DNA of 64,000 bases from CAZJAD01 sp964543855 (GTDB lineage: Bacteria; Electryoneota; RPQS01; DYHQ01), in NCBI GenBank assembly GCA_964543855.1, contig CAZJAD010000001.1, positions 1 through 64,000 of the forward strand, in the 5' to 3' direction. Shown piece after piece: positions 1 to 7,659 of the stretch. Under the pieces are notes generated by a model. The model ran no database searches, was not told where the DNA came from, and saw only the letters and a program-made list of their open reading frames with translations. Positions within the stretch are counted from its first letter, which is position 1. Each line of letters opens with the position of its first letter. The translations under genes were made by a program, and so were the position numbers.

Positions 1-297
1 AACCTTCCTCATGGTAAATCTCGTTCCTCTTTGGTCAACTGCAAGATGATTCCTGACCCACGAGGCTCCGCACCAAGAAGGATCGGCGCCAATATCACTG
101 GGTCTCGACAAACCGCTGATAACTATTAATCAAGCAGATAGGGTCTTTGTCTGGAGAGTGGTTAATGACGAAGCGGCGATGCCCGCACAATCCGGAACCC
201 ATCTGCTACACCACTACAAAGGTAGCCAAACTTATCCACATATTCAAGGAAAAATTTGGCTTGCTCCGAGAAACGGTCAGTATGACGTCTCTGGCGG

Positions 298-1290
298 TTA
301 CTTCAACACTTCCAAGAGCTTGACGACCAACCATGCAATCACGCCGCAAACCGGAAAGGTCAGAATCCAGGCAGCGACCACTTCCCGCACCACTCCCCAT
401 CGCACGGCCGAAAGGCGCTTCGAGGCCCCGACACCCATGATAGCTGTGTTGATCGTGTGGGTCGTGCTGACCGGGATGCCTAACCGAGAGGCCAGTTCGA
501 TGCAACTGGCCGCCGCTGTCTCTGCCGAGAAACCGCTGGGAGGTTCGAGTTTGACCATCCGCAATCCCATCGTGCGAACGATCCGCCATCCTCCAATAGA
601 TGTTCCGATGCCCATGACAACGCCGCAAATCAGAATCACCGGCAAAGAAACATGGAATTCCGGGATCACACCTCCCAAGACGAGAGCCAGAGTGAAGACT
701 CCGATGAACTTCTGACCATCATTGCTGCCGTGACTGAAAGCCATGAAGGCCGCTGAAATGATCTGCAGTCTACCGAAAAGCTTGCGAACCCGGCTCGGCG
801 GGTGATCCTGGAAAAGCCATGAGATGGCCAACATGATAACAAGACCAGCGCCAAAACCGAGGAAAGTCGAGAAGACAAGCCCCAAGAGCACTTTGCTCCA
901 GCCAACCCAGAGTAAGACGGACGGGCCTGCGGTCGCCAGTCCAGCACCGGCCAGTCCCGCGACAAGGGAATGGCTTTGGCTGGTCGGCAGGCCAAACTGC
1001 CAGGCGAAGGTGCCCCAGAATATGATGCCCACCATCGCCGCCCCAACGGTGGTCAGGTTGATCACTTGGGTTTCGACAATCCCCTTTCCGATCGTGGCCG
1101 CCACTGCCGTACCAGACATCGCACCCAAGATGTTCAGGATGCTGGCCATGACCACGGCTTGGATGGGAGTCAGAACTCGTGTCGAAACCACCGTTGCAAT
1201 AGCGTTGGGAGCGTCCGTCCAACCGTTGACAAATTCGGCACCGAGGACAAGAACGAGGACAATCCCCAGCGCGATCGGGTACTCGCCCAT
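298..1290 (-). CDS. PiT-family inorganic phosphate transporter
   Basis: About 330 residues, almost entirely hydrophobic, with the two half-repeats of the PiT family. The first signature is near residues 18-37 (GAEFVNGWTDAPNAIATVV) and the second is near the middle (SHGSNDGQKFIGVF). The family imports phosphate with H+ or Na+ across the inner membrane. It lies 12 nt downstream of the DUF47 gene on the same strand, the usual pairing in which the DUF47 protein modulates the transporter. A second PiT gene is at 51732-53213, so this may be a paralogue of different affinity. Length is normal for the short bacterial PiT form. The family call is firm; substrate is inferred from the family. Confidence 0.93.
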   Translation of the reverse strand: MGEYPIALGIVLVLVLGAEFVNGWTDAPNAIATVVSTRVLTPIQAVVMASILNILGAMSGTAVAATIGKGIVETQVINLTTVGAAMVGIIFWGTFAWQFGLPTSQSHSLVAGLAGAGLATAGPSVLLWVGWSKVLLGLVFSTFLGFGAGLVIMLAISWLFQDHPPSRVRKLFGRLQIISAAFMAFSHGSNDGQKFIGVFTLALVLGGVIPEFHVSLPVILICGVVMGIGTSIGGWRIVRTMGLRMVKLEPPSGFSAETAAASCIELASRLGIPVSTTHTINTAIMGVGASKRLSAVRWGVVREVVAAWILTFPVCGVIAWLVVKLLEVLK

Positions 1291-1302
1291 GAGGCAGTCT
1301 TC

Positions 1303-1950
1303 CTACGAGTACTTCAGCACCACGTGTTCGACACGATTGGCCAACCTCTGGCAACTATCCGCCGCGAATTCCAGTCCGGTAATGACTTCTTTTAGCTTGA
1401 GGTTTTCCAGAAGTCCATCCTGCCCGGAAAAGAGGTCAGCAATCGTCTGACGGTAGATTTTGTCAGCTTCGTGCTCGAGCGTGTTGATTTCGACGCAACT
1501 ATCAATGACAGAACTCGCTTTGGAGAGTCCGCGAAGCTGAGGCATGATGGTGGACAGGACTCCGATTGCTTTTGAAAGAATCGAAATCATGTTGTGGAAG
1601 GATGAAGGGAGGGTCGTAATCTTATAGAGATGGATGCGCGTGGCGATTCCTTCGATATGATCCATCACATCATCCAGAGCACTGGCCAAAGCGTAAATAT
1701 CCTCAGCGTCAATGGGGGTGATGAAGGTCTTGCTCAGTTCCCTGTAGATTCGATGGGTGATGCGGTCCCCATTGTGTTCCAGTTCCTGGATGCGACTGAT
1801 GTTCCTGTCGCGCTCTTCCCCCGCGTCCTGCTCCGCGAGGAGAGTGAGCAACTGGATCGCGTCGGAAAGGTTGCGCGTGGACTCTTCCAACAGGTCGTAG
1901 AATTGGGTCTTTCGCGGGAAGAGCTTCTTGGGGAGATCGGCGATTTTCAT
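1303..1950 (-). CDS. DUF47 family (PhoU-like) phosphate transport partner
   Basis: 215 residues, all-helical, beginning with the typical short basic N-terminus and a segment near FYDLLEESTRNL. The rest follows the DUF47/TIGR00153 pattern: metal-binding-type E/D-rich helices such as ELEHNGDRITHRIYREL and EADKIYRQTI. These PhoU-like cytoplasmic proteins sit beside PiT transporters and are thought to regulate them. The gene precedes the PiT gene (12 nt gap), so the two form an operon. The start ATG has only a weak Shine-Dalgarno sequence. A paralogue in the same kind of context is at 53233-53877. Confidence 0.92.
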   Translation of the reverse strand: MKIADLPKKLFPRKTQFYDLLEESTRNLSDAIQLLTLLAEQDAGEERDRNISRIQELEHNGDRITHRIYRELSKTFITPIDAEDIYALASALDDVMDHIEGIATRIHLYKITTLPSSFHNMISILSKAIGVLSTIMPQLRGLSKASSVIDSCVEINTLEHEADKIYRQTIADLFSGQDGLLENLKLKEVITGLEFAADSCQRLANRVEHVVLKYS

Positions 1951-2127
1951 GGCTCATGGCGTGGGTAGGGGTGATGCTATTTCGCCCACAAAGATAGCAG
2001 AATTGGCAATAATAGCAACCCGGATGCCGTAGGTCAAAAACCAGGTCCGGTGCGCTGAACCGTCCACGAATTCCCTCCAATCACATCGACGACTTGACCG
2101 TGCCGGTGTCGCTTTCCAAGCATCTCC

Positions 2128-3381
2128 CTACTTCACCAGCAGCATCGAGCGTATCTGCACAGCCCGGGCTGTTTCGAGCGAGTAGAAATAGGTACCGCTG
2201 GCCAGTCCCTGACCAACAAATGCGACCGTGTAAGTGCCCGGCGACTGAAAGCTCTCCGCAAGAGTGGAGACCCGACGACCTAACAGGTCATACACTTGAA
2301 GACAAACCGGACCGGGCGTGGCGACCTCGTAGCGGATCAAAGTCTGGCTGTTGAAAGGATTCGGGAAATTCGGGTATAGGCGGCATTGCGGAAGGAGCGA
2401 TTCAGGCTTCCGTGATGCCGAACCTGAAGCATGGAAGAGCAGATCGAGGAAAACAGGCAGGTGGTCGGATGCATAGTAGAGGGCGTCGGCGATACTGTCG
2501 GGCACCGCGCTGTTATGACCGTAATTGATCGATACATTGAAATGATTGCCGTCGTTGCCGAAAGAGGTGTAGCTGCCGTCAAGATACTCGAAACCGAGTG
2601 TGTCGAACATGGCACGGGAACCAAGGATGAAGTCGAAGCGGTCGTCCAGTCCGCCATAGTCATAGCGAGTCGCCTGCGTATGTATCGGCGCGAAAGCGAC
2701 ATCGCTGTGCCATTCCCCCGGCGTGTCGATGGGGTCGAAGGATCGCCCGGTGTTGTCCGGCTCGCCGATGAGCATCTGGTAGGCTGGCTCACCACTATAA
2801 TAGAGATTAAAATCTCCCATTGCCAAAAAGTCGCTCCCTTCAGGCAGGTTATTCAGATCATTGCGAAAAATAGTGGCTTCGGCCAGACGACGATCCCTAT
2901 CATCTCCAGTGTTGCCTGCTTTAAGATGGGCAGAATAGAGTCGAATAGTAGCCGTCGTATCATTCGGCATTCGAAAGATGTATTCGTTGATGTCTCGGAG
3001 CTGGGTTGCAATGTACCGGGTGGAGACAAATTCGACGACCCCTGTCCGATAGAAACAAGCGTTTTCCGAGTTTGGAGCGTCGCGGAAGGGAACCGCCTCC
3101 CATCTCTGCGGTTCGATGACCTCCAGGATATCACTTAGAAAAATGTCGACGCCGGTTTGGTTGGACATTTCCTGCACGACGAGAATATCCGGATCCATGG
3201 CCCGAATAACCTTTCGGAATTCCGGAACACGCTCGGGCCCGGTGCTGCCGGAAAAGTACAGAATGTTGTAGGTTGCAATCCTGAGCGTATCTGGCGCTTG
3301 AGACCACGCCTGGGATGCGCCGAAGCCGATAATGCACAGCGCAGCCACCATTCGAAGCATTACACTGACATGCCTTGTCAT
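2128..3381 (-). CDS. Secreted endonuclease/exonuclease/phosphatase-family protein with C-terminal sorting domain
   Basis: 417 residues with an N-terminal signal peptide (hydrophobic MVAALCIIGFGAS). The EEP fold follows (about residues 33-315): RIATYNILYFSG, VVQEMSN with the metal-binding Glu, YSAHLKAG, AMGDFNLYYSG with the catalytic Asp/Asn pair, and SDHLPVFLDL with the terminal Asp-His. The last 90 residues are a FlgD-Ig/type-A sorting-like domain (NFPNPFNSQT, ending RSMLLVK). The protein is therefore probably exported and surface-attached or secreted, acting on nucleic acid or phosphoester substrates. Substrate cannot be read from sequence. No obvious operon partner. Confidence 0.85.
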   Translation of the reverse strand: MTRHVSVMLRMVAALCIIGFGASQAWSQAPDTLRIATYNILYFSGSTGPERVPEFRKVIRAMDPDILVVQEMSNQTGVDIFLSDILEVIEPQRWEAVPFRDAPNSENACFYRTGVVEFVSTRYIATQLRDINEYIFRMPNDTTATIRLYSAHLKAGNTGDDRDRRLAEATIFRNDLNNLPEGSDFLAMGDFNLYYSGEPAYQMLIGEPDNTGRSFDPIDTPGEWHSDVAFAPIHTQATRYDYGGLDDRFDFILGSRAMFDTLGFEYLDGSYTSFGNDGNHFNVSINYGHNSAVPDSIADALYYASDHLPVFLDLLFHASGSASRKPESLLPQCRLYPNFPNPFNSQTLIRYEVATPGPVCLQVYDLLGRRVSTLAESFQSPGTYTVAFVGQGLASGTYFYSLETARAVQIRSMLLVK

Positions 3382-3517
3382 CTTGGGTCTCGTGCTAAGA
3401 GCTCACTGTCGAACAATTATTCACAGAACTCTGGCCTTAGAAAGAAGGGCTTTCAAGATAAGGATTTCTTCCAAAGAAAACAAGGTGAGTCGGTTGTTCC
3501 AGTGGGGATGCTGCAGA

Positions 3518-3546
3518 GACAAGAAACCCGGACGGTTGGTCCGGGC
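3518..3546 (-). terminator. Hairpin terminator for the pilX-like operon
   Basis: Read on the minus strand, the 7-bp stem CCCGGAC/GTCCGGG (3527-3533 with 3539-3545) has a 5-nt loop and is followed by TTTCTTGTC. It lies about 100 nt after the stop of the PilX-like gene and before the nuclease gene. The tail has three consecutive T and is otherwise mixed, so efficiency is uncertain. Confidence 0.55.
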
Positions 3547-3643
3547 TCTTGCCTGCGGCCTCCATATAGATGTCATGGTATGGAACGACGTGGCATTGCC
3601 GCCTGCCGCTGCTGAGAACTTCGGCATGTCACTGGCATGTTTC

Positions 3644-5290
3644 TCAACTAATCTGCCGCCAGCTTCCACGCTGAATCGTGTGAACCCTCGGCGTACCCGG
3701 TGGCCAATTCGCCGGGTTCAGAAGATTCGTGTCAAAACCGTAATTTCGGTCTGGTGCCGTGTAATAACTACCGTAGTTCCAAGTCGCGATAGCCTTCCTG
3801 CTGAACCAGAGGTCAATGAGGCACCCTCGAAATGTCAAGGTTATTCCACTCCACCGCTCAAGAAACCGGGTCAGATTCTCAATACCACCGCAGTAAGTGC
3901 TGCCGTAGATGGTCTCCACATGCCCCGCCATGATGCACGCGTTGATGGTCGTCTGCACCGGTATTCGGTCGCTCAAGGGTCCACTTGACTTGGCATCATC
4001 CCAGGCAGAAGACAGGATGGTGATGGCATCGCAAATGAGCGCCGACCCTTGCTTGGAAATAGTGTTGTAGTCGCCCAGGACATAGAGAGGATTGTCCGTG
4101 ACGATGGTCAGGCCACCTGCAGGCAACTGAGCGGCATTGCGGATACGGACCGCATCGTCAGGGCCCGCCCCTGAGATATAGAGAATCCCGTTGCAGGGCG
4201 CCATCCCAGCACTAATCATCGCCCCAACATCCAGTTGCAGTACATCCATCCACCGCCCTTCGCGCAGATCCATGAATGCACCTGTCACATAGCTGAACAC
4301 TCCCGGTGGCGGGCTCAACGGGTTGCCGCTGCTGTCCGTCATGACTCCATCGACAATTCGTGTGCAGGCCTTGTACCAATACCTCGCATCAATGAGCTCC
4401 TGCGGATCACCGGCCTGTCCGCGTTCGATAATCTCATACATATCCGATGTCGGAGGCAGCGGCAATGTCAAGTCGTGGGTGCTATGTGCAGCATCGCGCA
4501 CCATTCCACCCCAGCGTTCAAGGGCTTCGGTCCCCCAGCTCGCTTGTCTCTCATCCAGCCAGTAGGCCCCTGTCCACATGTCCCGATACACCCCCAGATG
4601 ATCGCGGATGAGCACGGGACCCGGTGGGTCCACATGGCCACCGTCCTTGCGAAAGTGCCAGATGTTCCCAACGGCCGTCACATAAGAATCACAAGTGATC
4701 CCGGCGTCGGCACCGATATAGAGATCATGGTTTGTATGGATCCGACCCGCGAAACTCATCTGAGGACCGGGAAAAATCTCTAAGTCCTCATCATAGAAGA
4801 CACCGAATTGGAAAAGCGGGATGAACTGGTGTTCAACCACCTGTTCAATCCTCGCCGAGCGCCGCGTCCCCTCTGCCTCGCAGGTGATCAGATACTTCTG
4901 AATGTATGCTATCAGACCGACATAATCCCCTGACTGAATCAGTTCTTGAGACAGGATTCCTTGCGGTGCAATCGAATAAGTCGTGAACTGGAAGCCTTCC
5001 AGCGATGGCTGGGGAACGGCATCCAGATCTTGTTGGATGGGAGCAAGGTTATTTAGAAGCAACGCCTGCAACTGACCGATACCCCACTCCAATCCCGCCT
5101 CCGCCGCATAGAAGGTCTTTGTATCGTCGACATCTCGCGCCGTAACCCGAGCCTGGGCAATCGAACGAGTGGCCGTTGTCCCCGCTATGAAAAGCAGGAC
5201 CGACATCATCATCATAGTCAGGACAAGCACCATCCCTTTTTGAGCGTCCCGTGCTGCCCCAGATTGACATTCTCTTCTGCAAGTCGTCAT
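3644..5290 (-). CDS. PilX-type pilus assembly protein (large)
   Basis: 548 residues from the chosen ATG at 5290. That ATG has AGGA at a good distance and overlaps the upstream stop as ATGA; the ATG two codons earlier is too close to AGGA. The N-terminus is prepilin-like: basic leader, Gly-Met processing point (KGMVLVLTMMMM), then a hydrophobic helix running into FYAAEAGLEWGIGQ. That matches the PilX N-terminal family, and like PilX or GspK minor pilins it lacks Glu at position +5. The remaining 480 residues are soluble and of unknown fold, much longer than classic PilX. Inferred role: minor pilin or pilus-tip/adhesin-like component exported by a type IV pilus machine encoded elsewhere. Confidence 0.72.
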   Translation of the reverse strand: MTTCRRECQSGAARDAQKGMVLVLTMMMMSVLLFIAGTTATRSIAQARVTARDVDDTKTFYAAEAGLEWGIGQLQALLLNNLAPIQQDLDAVPQPSLEGFQFTTYSIAPQGILSQELIQSGDYVGLIAYIQKYLITCEAEGTRRSARIEQVVEHQFIPLFQFGVFYDEDLEIFPGPQMSFAGRIHTNHDLYIGADAGITCDSYVTAVGNIWHFRKDGGHVDPPGPVLIRDHLGVYRDMWTGAYWLDERQASWGTEALERWGGMVRDAAHSTHDLTLPLPPTSDMYEIIERGQAGDPQELIDARYWYKACTRIVDGVMTDSSGNPLSPPPGVFSYVTGAFMDLREGRWMDVLQLDVGAMISAGMAPCNGILYISGAGPDDAVRIRNAAQLPAGGLTIVTDNPLYVLGDYNTISKQGSALICDAITILSSAWDDAKSSGPLSDRIPVQTTINACIMAGHVETIYGSTYCGGIENLTRFLERWSGITLTFRGCLIDLWFSRKAIATWNYGSYYTAPDRNYGFDTNLLNPANWPPGTPRVHTIQRGSWRQIS

Positions 5291-5478
5291 ATACATTTCC
5301 TAGGCTCAATCTCACTTCTTATCCAAGCCACAAATTCCGACCTCGAATCCGGTTTGAAAATTTCCCCCGTTTCCTGACATTCCATCGACTGTGAAACCGT
5401 CGCCTCATTCCAATCCGAATAGCCAGACAGGAGAAACAACACCATAAGGGCGCCGACCCATGGCGCGAGGTTCTCCAC
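5287..5478 (-). CDS. Small ORF coupled to the PilX-like gene
   Basis: 63 codons from a GTG at 5478. The stop overlaps the next gene's ATG as ATGA, and the ORF's last codons contain that gene's Shine-Dalgarno sequence, the usual geometry of translational coupling. The product has a hydrophobic stretch near residues 6-19 (PWVGALMVLFLLSG) followed by a polar tail with two Cys. I recognise no family. It could be a small membrane or pilin-like protein, a leader ORF that sets translation of the PilX-like gene, or the remnant of a longer gene. The GTG start has only a weak upstream AGGT. Confidence 0.35.
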   Translation of the reverse strand: MENLAPWVGALMVLFLLSGYSDWNEATVSQSMECQETGEIFKPDSRSEFVAWIRSEIEPRKCI

Positions 5479-5663
5479 GGATAGTCTACCTGGCTTGATG
5501 ATAGCCTTCTTTCGCTTCCCATATACACACCCTTTCGCCTACTAAGTATGGCAAATCATGTGCCTATGTAGCGGGACTTACTAAGAGCCTGCGTATCTTG
5601 GCGATGGAAGGGCTGTTGGATTTCGGACCTGGGTCACTCGCCCTGATCTCCCATATGATGTTC

Positions 5664-5714
5664 AAGAGAAATCGCGGTCTACTTGCACCGACCAAGGGTG
5701 CAAATAAACCGCGA
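5664..5714 (-). terminator. Two-tier hairpin, probable terminator after the deiminase gene
   Basis: Outer stem TCGCGGT/ACCGCGA (5672-5678 with 5708-5714) and inner stem TTGCACC/GGTGCAA (5683-5689 with 5697-5703) are separated by a symmetric 4x4 internal loop. Read on the minus strand the hairpin is followed by TTTCTCTT, 45 nt after the deiminase stop. The regular two-tier shape could also be a regulatory RNA element upstream of the small ORF. Confidence 0.5.
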
Positions 5715-5758
5715 CTGGTTCAAATCCCCCACCGAATGAATGTCTCTTCTGAGCTCTC

Positions 5759-7459
5759 CTACGGATAGACGGCGAGAACGATGTAGTACTGGAGGTCACT
5801 GCCGTTCAGAACCCCTGTGTCCACAAAGCTGGTATCGCTGACGGTTTGCACAAAGGTCCCGGGGCCCGGCTCGAAGAATGGCTCTGCGCCCCGATGGACA
5901 TCGTAGTCCGAAACCGTGATCGGCGATCCTTGAATATCCTCCGTAACGGGTGACCAACGCAAAACGATATCCGGCGCATCCACAGCGAGAACAAGGTCTC
6001 CCACAGCCCGCGGCGGCTCCAGCGCGGTATCAATGTGGAAGGTGTAATGCGCATCCGGTCCGTAGCGAGGCAGATGAGTCCAATTCCCTTCGACATTCCA
6101 TGCCGAGATGAAGTAGCGCACATCGGTTCCCGTCGGCTGCGCTGGTACTGTGGCGGTGAAACTGTCGGCGACCGTCTCTGTCATCGGAGCCGCCTCGTAA
6201 GGCCAGACGCCATCCACACTCCAGAAGACCGTCAGCGAGTCCGTGTCGAGCGTTCCGAGCGATACGATACGGGCCGCAATCGTGTATGGCCCCGAAACCG
6301 TTACGGTGTCCGGCATCGGCTCGTGTTCGATGCGAATGAGGCGCCGGTGCATCACTTCTTTCGTCACGCAATGAATCGCCCCTTGCGACGGAATGATGGA
6401 ATTGCAGTCATAGCTGTAGATTTGGTAGCCCGGCATGTTGTCTTCGTACACCTGCAGCGCGGCCGCATCTTCCACACGATTGTAGATTGGGACGAGCACG
6501 ATTTGGTTGCATATGAGAGAGTTTGTATAGGTATAGGGAACGCCGCTACTCCAGGACGGCGCCGGTATGCGTACGATATTGAGAGGATCCCCGTAGGACC
6601 CGGTGAGAGTCTCCAGGATGTCGATGCATTGTTCCATGACTGCATTGTACGGATTGCCTACCGGGTATTCATTGACGATGACCGTGTGGTCATTCAAGAA
6701 CTTCATGCTCATGTCGATGTGGTCGATTCCGAAGAAACGCGGGAAGAAATAGACGCTATCCAGATTCATGTAGTCTTCGAAAATCTGATTGATTTCCGCC
6801 GGGGTCATGCTGGAGTTTTCGTCATAGGTCAGTTCGGATGCGAAGCCGCTCTTCCAGCCGTCCACCATGAAATTGCCGCCGGTGTGCGTGATGTCGGGTC
6901 CGTAGTAAGGGACACCGAAATAGGTGGCCAGCCATTCCGGAATCGCATCATCCTGCGGGCGGGGCCGGTTGTAGTCCCAGTCAACGATCGCCCGATCCCA
7001 AGTGTCCTGCTGCCAGACCCACCAAGGGCCATAGTCCCGGATCCAGACGGAATTCGTGGAGCGCTGCAGAAACACAACGGAGTCGGTGCGGCATCCGTGA
7101 TCGGAAAGGTAATCCTTTACATCGGTCGTATCATCGTAACTGCTGACGATGACATAGACTCGATTACGCGCGGCAACAGGGCCAAGAAAACCGGCCCACA
7201 GACTATTCCAACTCGAAGAGTACGGCCAGCGCACGAGAATTGCCTCCGCTTCCTCCCACTCCGCCGTTGCACGGACCGGCTGGGTCGGTGGCGGCGTGTG
7301 GTCGTCGAGATCCCGAAGTGGTACGCCGATTTCAGACGGATGGAACCCTCGAGGTAGTGGCTCTTCTGCGCGAACATGCCGCTCAGAGGCAATCACACTG
7401 TTTGCTCCGAGGGTCAGGCTAATTAACACCACAAAAAACCAAACCTTTGCCATCGTCAT
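5759..7459 (-). CDS. Secreted agmatine/peptidylarginine deiminase (PAD_porph) with C-terminal beta domains
   Basis: 566 residues with a signal peptide (VWFFVVLISLTLGANS). The catalytic domain spans about residues 60-385. Guanidino-group deiminase residues are visible: Asp142 in WIRDYGP, His247 in IDHIDM, Asn313 in YTNSL and the nucleophile Cys364 in GAIHCVTKE. Members hydrolyse agmatine or peptidyl-arginine guanidine to ureido groups and ammonia. The signal peptide and appended fibronectin-like domains (about 385-566) favour an extracellular protein-citrullinating role like the Porphyromonas enzyme over cytosolic agmatine breakdown. Unlike neighbours it ends without a sorting domain. AGGAG lies 5 nt before the ATG; promoter candidate at 7508-7536. 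Confidence 0.88.
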   Translation of the reverse strand: MTMAKVWFFVVLISLTLGANSVIASERHVRAEEPLPRGFHPSEIGVPLRDLDDHTPPPTQPVRATAEWEEAEAILVRWPYSSSWNSLWAGFLGPVAARNRVYVIVSSYDDTTDVKDYLSDHGCRTDSVVFLQRSTNSVWIRDYGPWWVWQQDTWDRAIVDWDYNRPRPQDDAIPEWLATYFGVPYYGPDITHTGGNFMVDGWKSGFASELTYDENSSMTPAEINQIFEDYMNLDSVYFFPRFFGIDHIDMSMKFLNDHTVIVNEYPVGNPYNAVMEQCIDILETLTGSYGDPLNIVRIPAPSWSSGVPYTYTNSLICNQIVLVPIYNRVEDAAALQVYEDNMPGYQIYSYDCNSIIPSQGAIHCVTKEVMHRRLIRIEHEPMPDTVTVSGPYTIAARIVSLGTLDTDSLTVFWSVDGVWPYEAAPMTETVADSFTATVPAQPTGTDVRYFISAWNVEGNWTHLPRYGPDAHYTFHIDTALEPPRAVGDLVLAVDAPDIVLRWSPVTEDIQGSPITVSDYDVHRGAEPFFEPGPGTFVQTVSDTSFVDTGVLNGSDLQYYIVLAVYP

Positions 7460-7507
7460 CGCTTCTCCTCTGATCGTTCAGTAGCACGCAACTGGTTTCG
7501 TGCTATC

Positions 7508-7536
7508 ATTATACGCATTGCAGCGCAAACATGCAA
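7508..7536 (-). promoter_or_regulatory. Promoter of the deiminase gene
   Basis: On the minus strand TTGCAT (7536-7531) and TATAAT (7513-7508) are separated by 17 nt, about 50 nt upstream of the start codon. It matches the housekeeping promoter form. Confidence 0.6.
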
Positions 7537-7589
7537 GCAAATTCCCATCCAGCTTCACGAAACCACGCCGGGTCTGTCGGGTTGTTTTG

Positions 7590-7623
7590 AAGAAAAGAGA
7601 AAATGCGCTGCAGAGCAGCGCAT
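7590..7623 (-). terminator. Intrinsic terminator of pepF
   Basis: Perfect 9-bp stem ATGCGCTGC/GCAGCGCAT (7603-7611 with 7615-7623) with a 3-nt loop. On the minus strand it is followed by a T-rich tract (TTTTCTCTTTTCTTC), 37 nt after the pepF stop. Confidence 0.8.
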
Positions 7624-7659
7624 GTCGTCGGTGAGGAAAAAAGGAAACTGAGAGGTGAA

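Noticed and set aside
1..297. Possible gene end at the left edge
   Set aside because: No open frame with family similarity, no terminator or RNA seen; nothing can be supported.
158..715. Plus-strand open frame at the left end
   Set aside because: Antisense to the PiT transporter, low-complexity product without family similarity; shadow of the real gene.
6035..7357. 440-codon plus-strand open frame
   Set aside because: Antisense to the deiminase; no start signal or family similarity.
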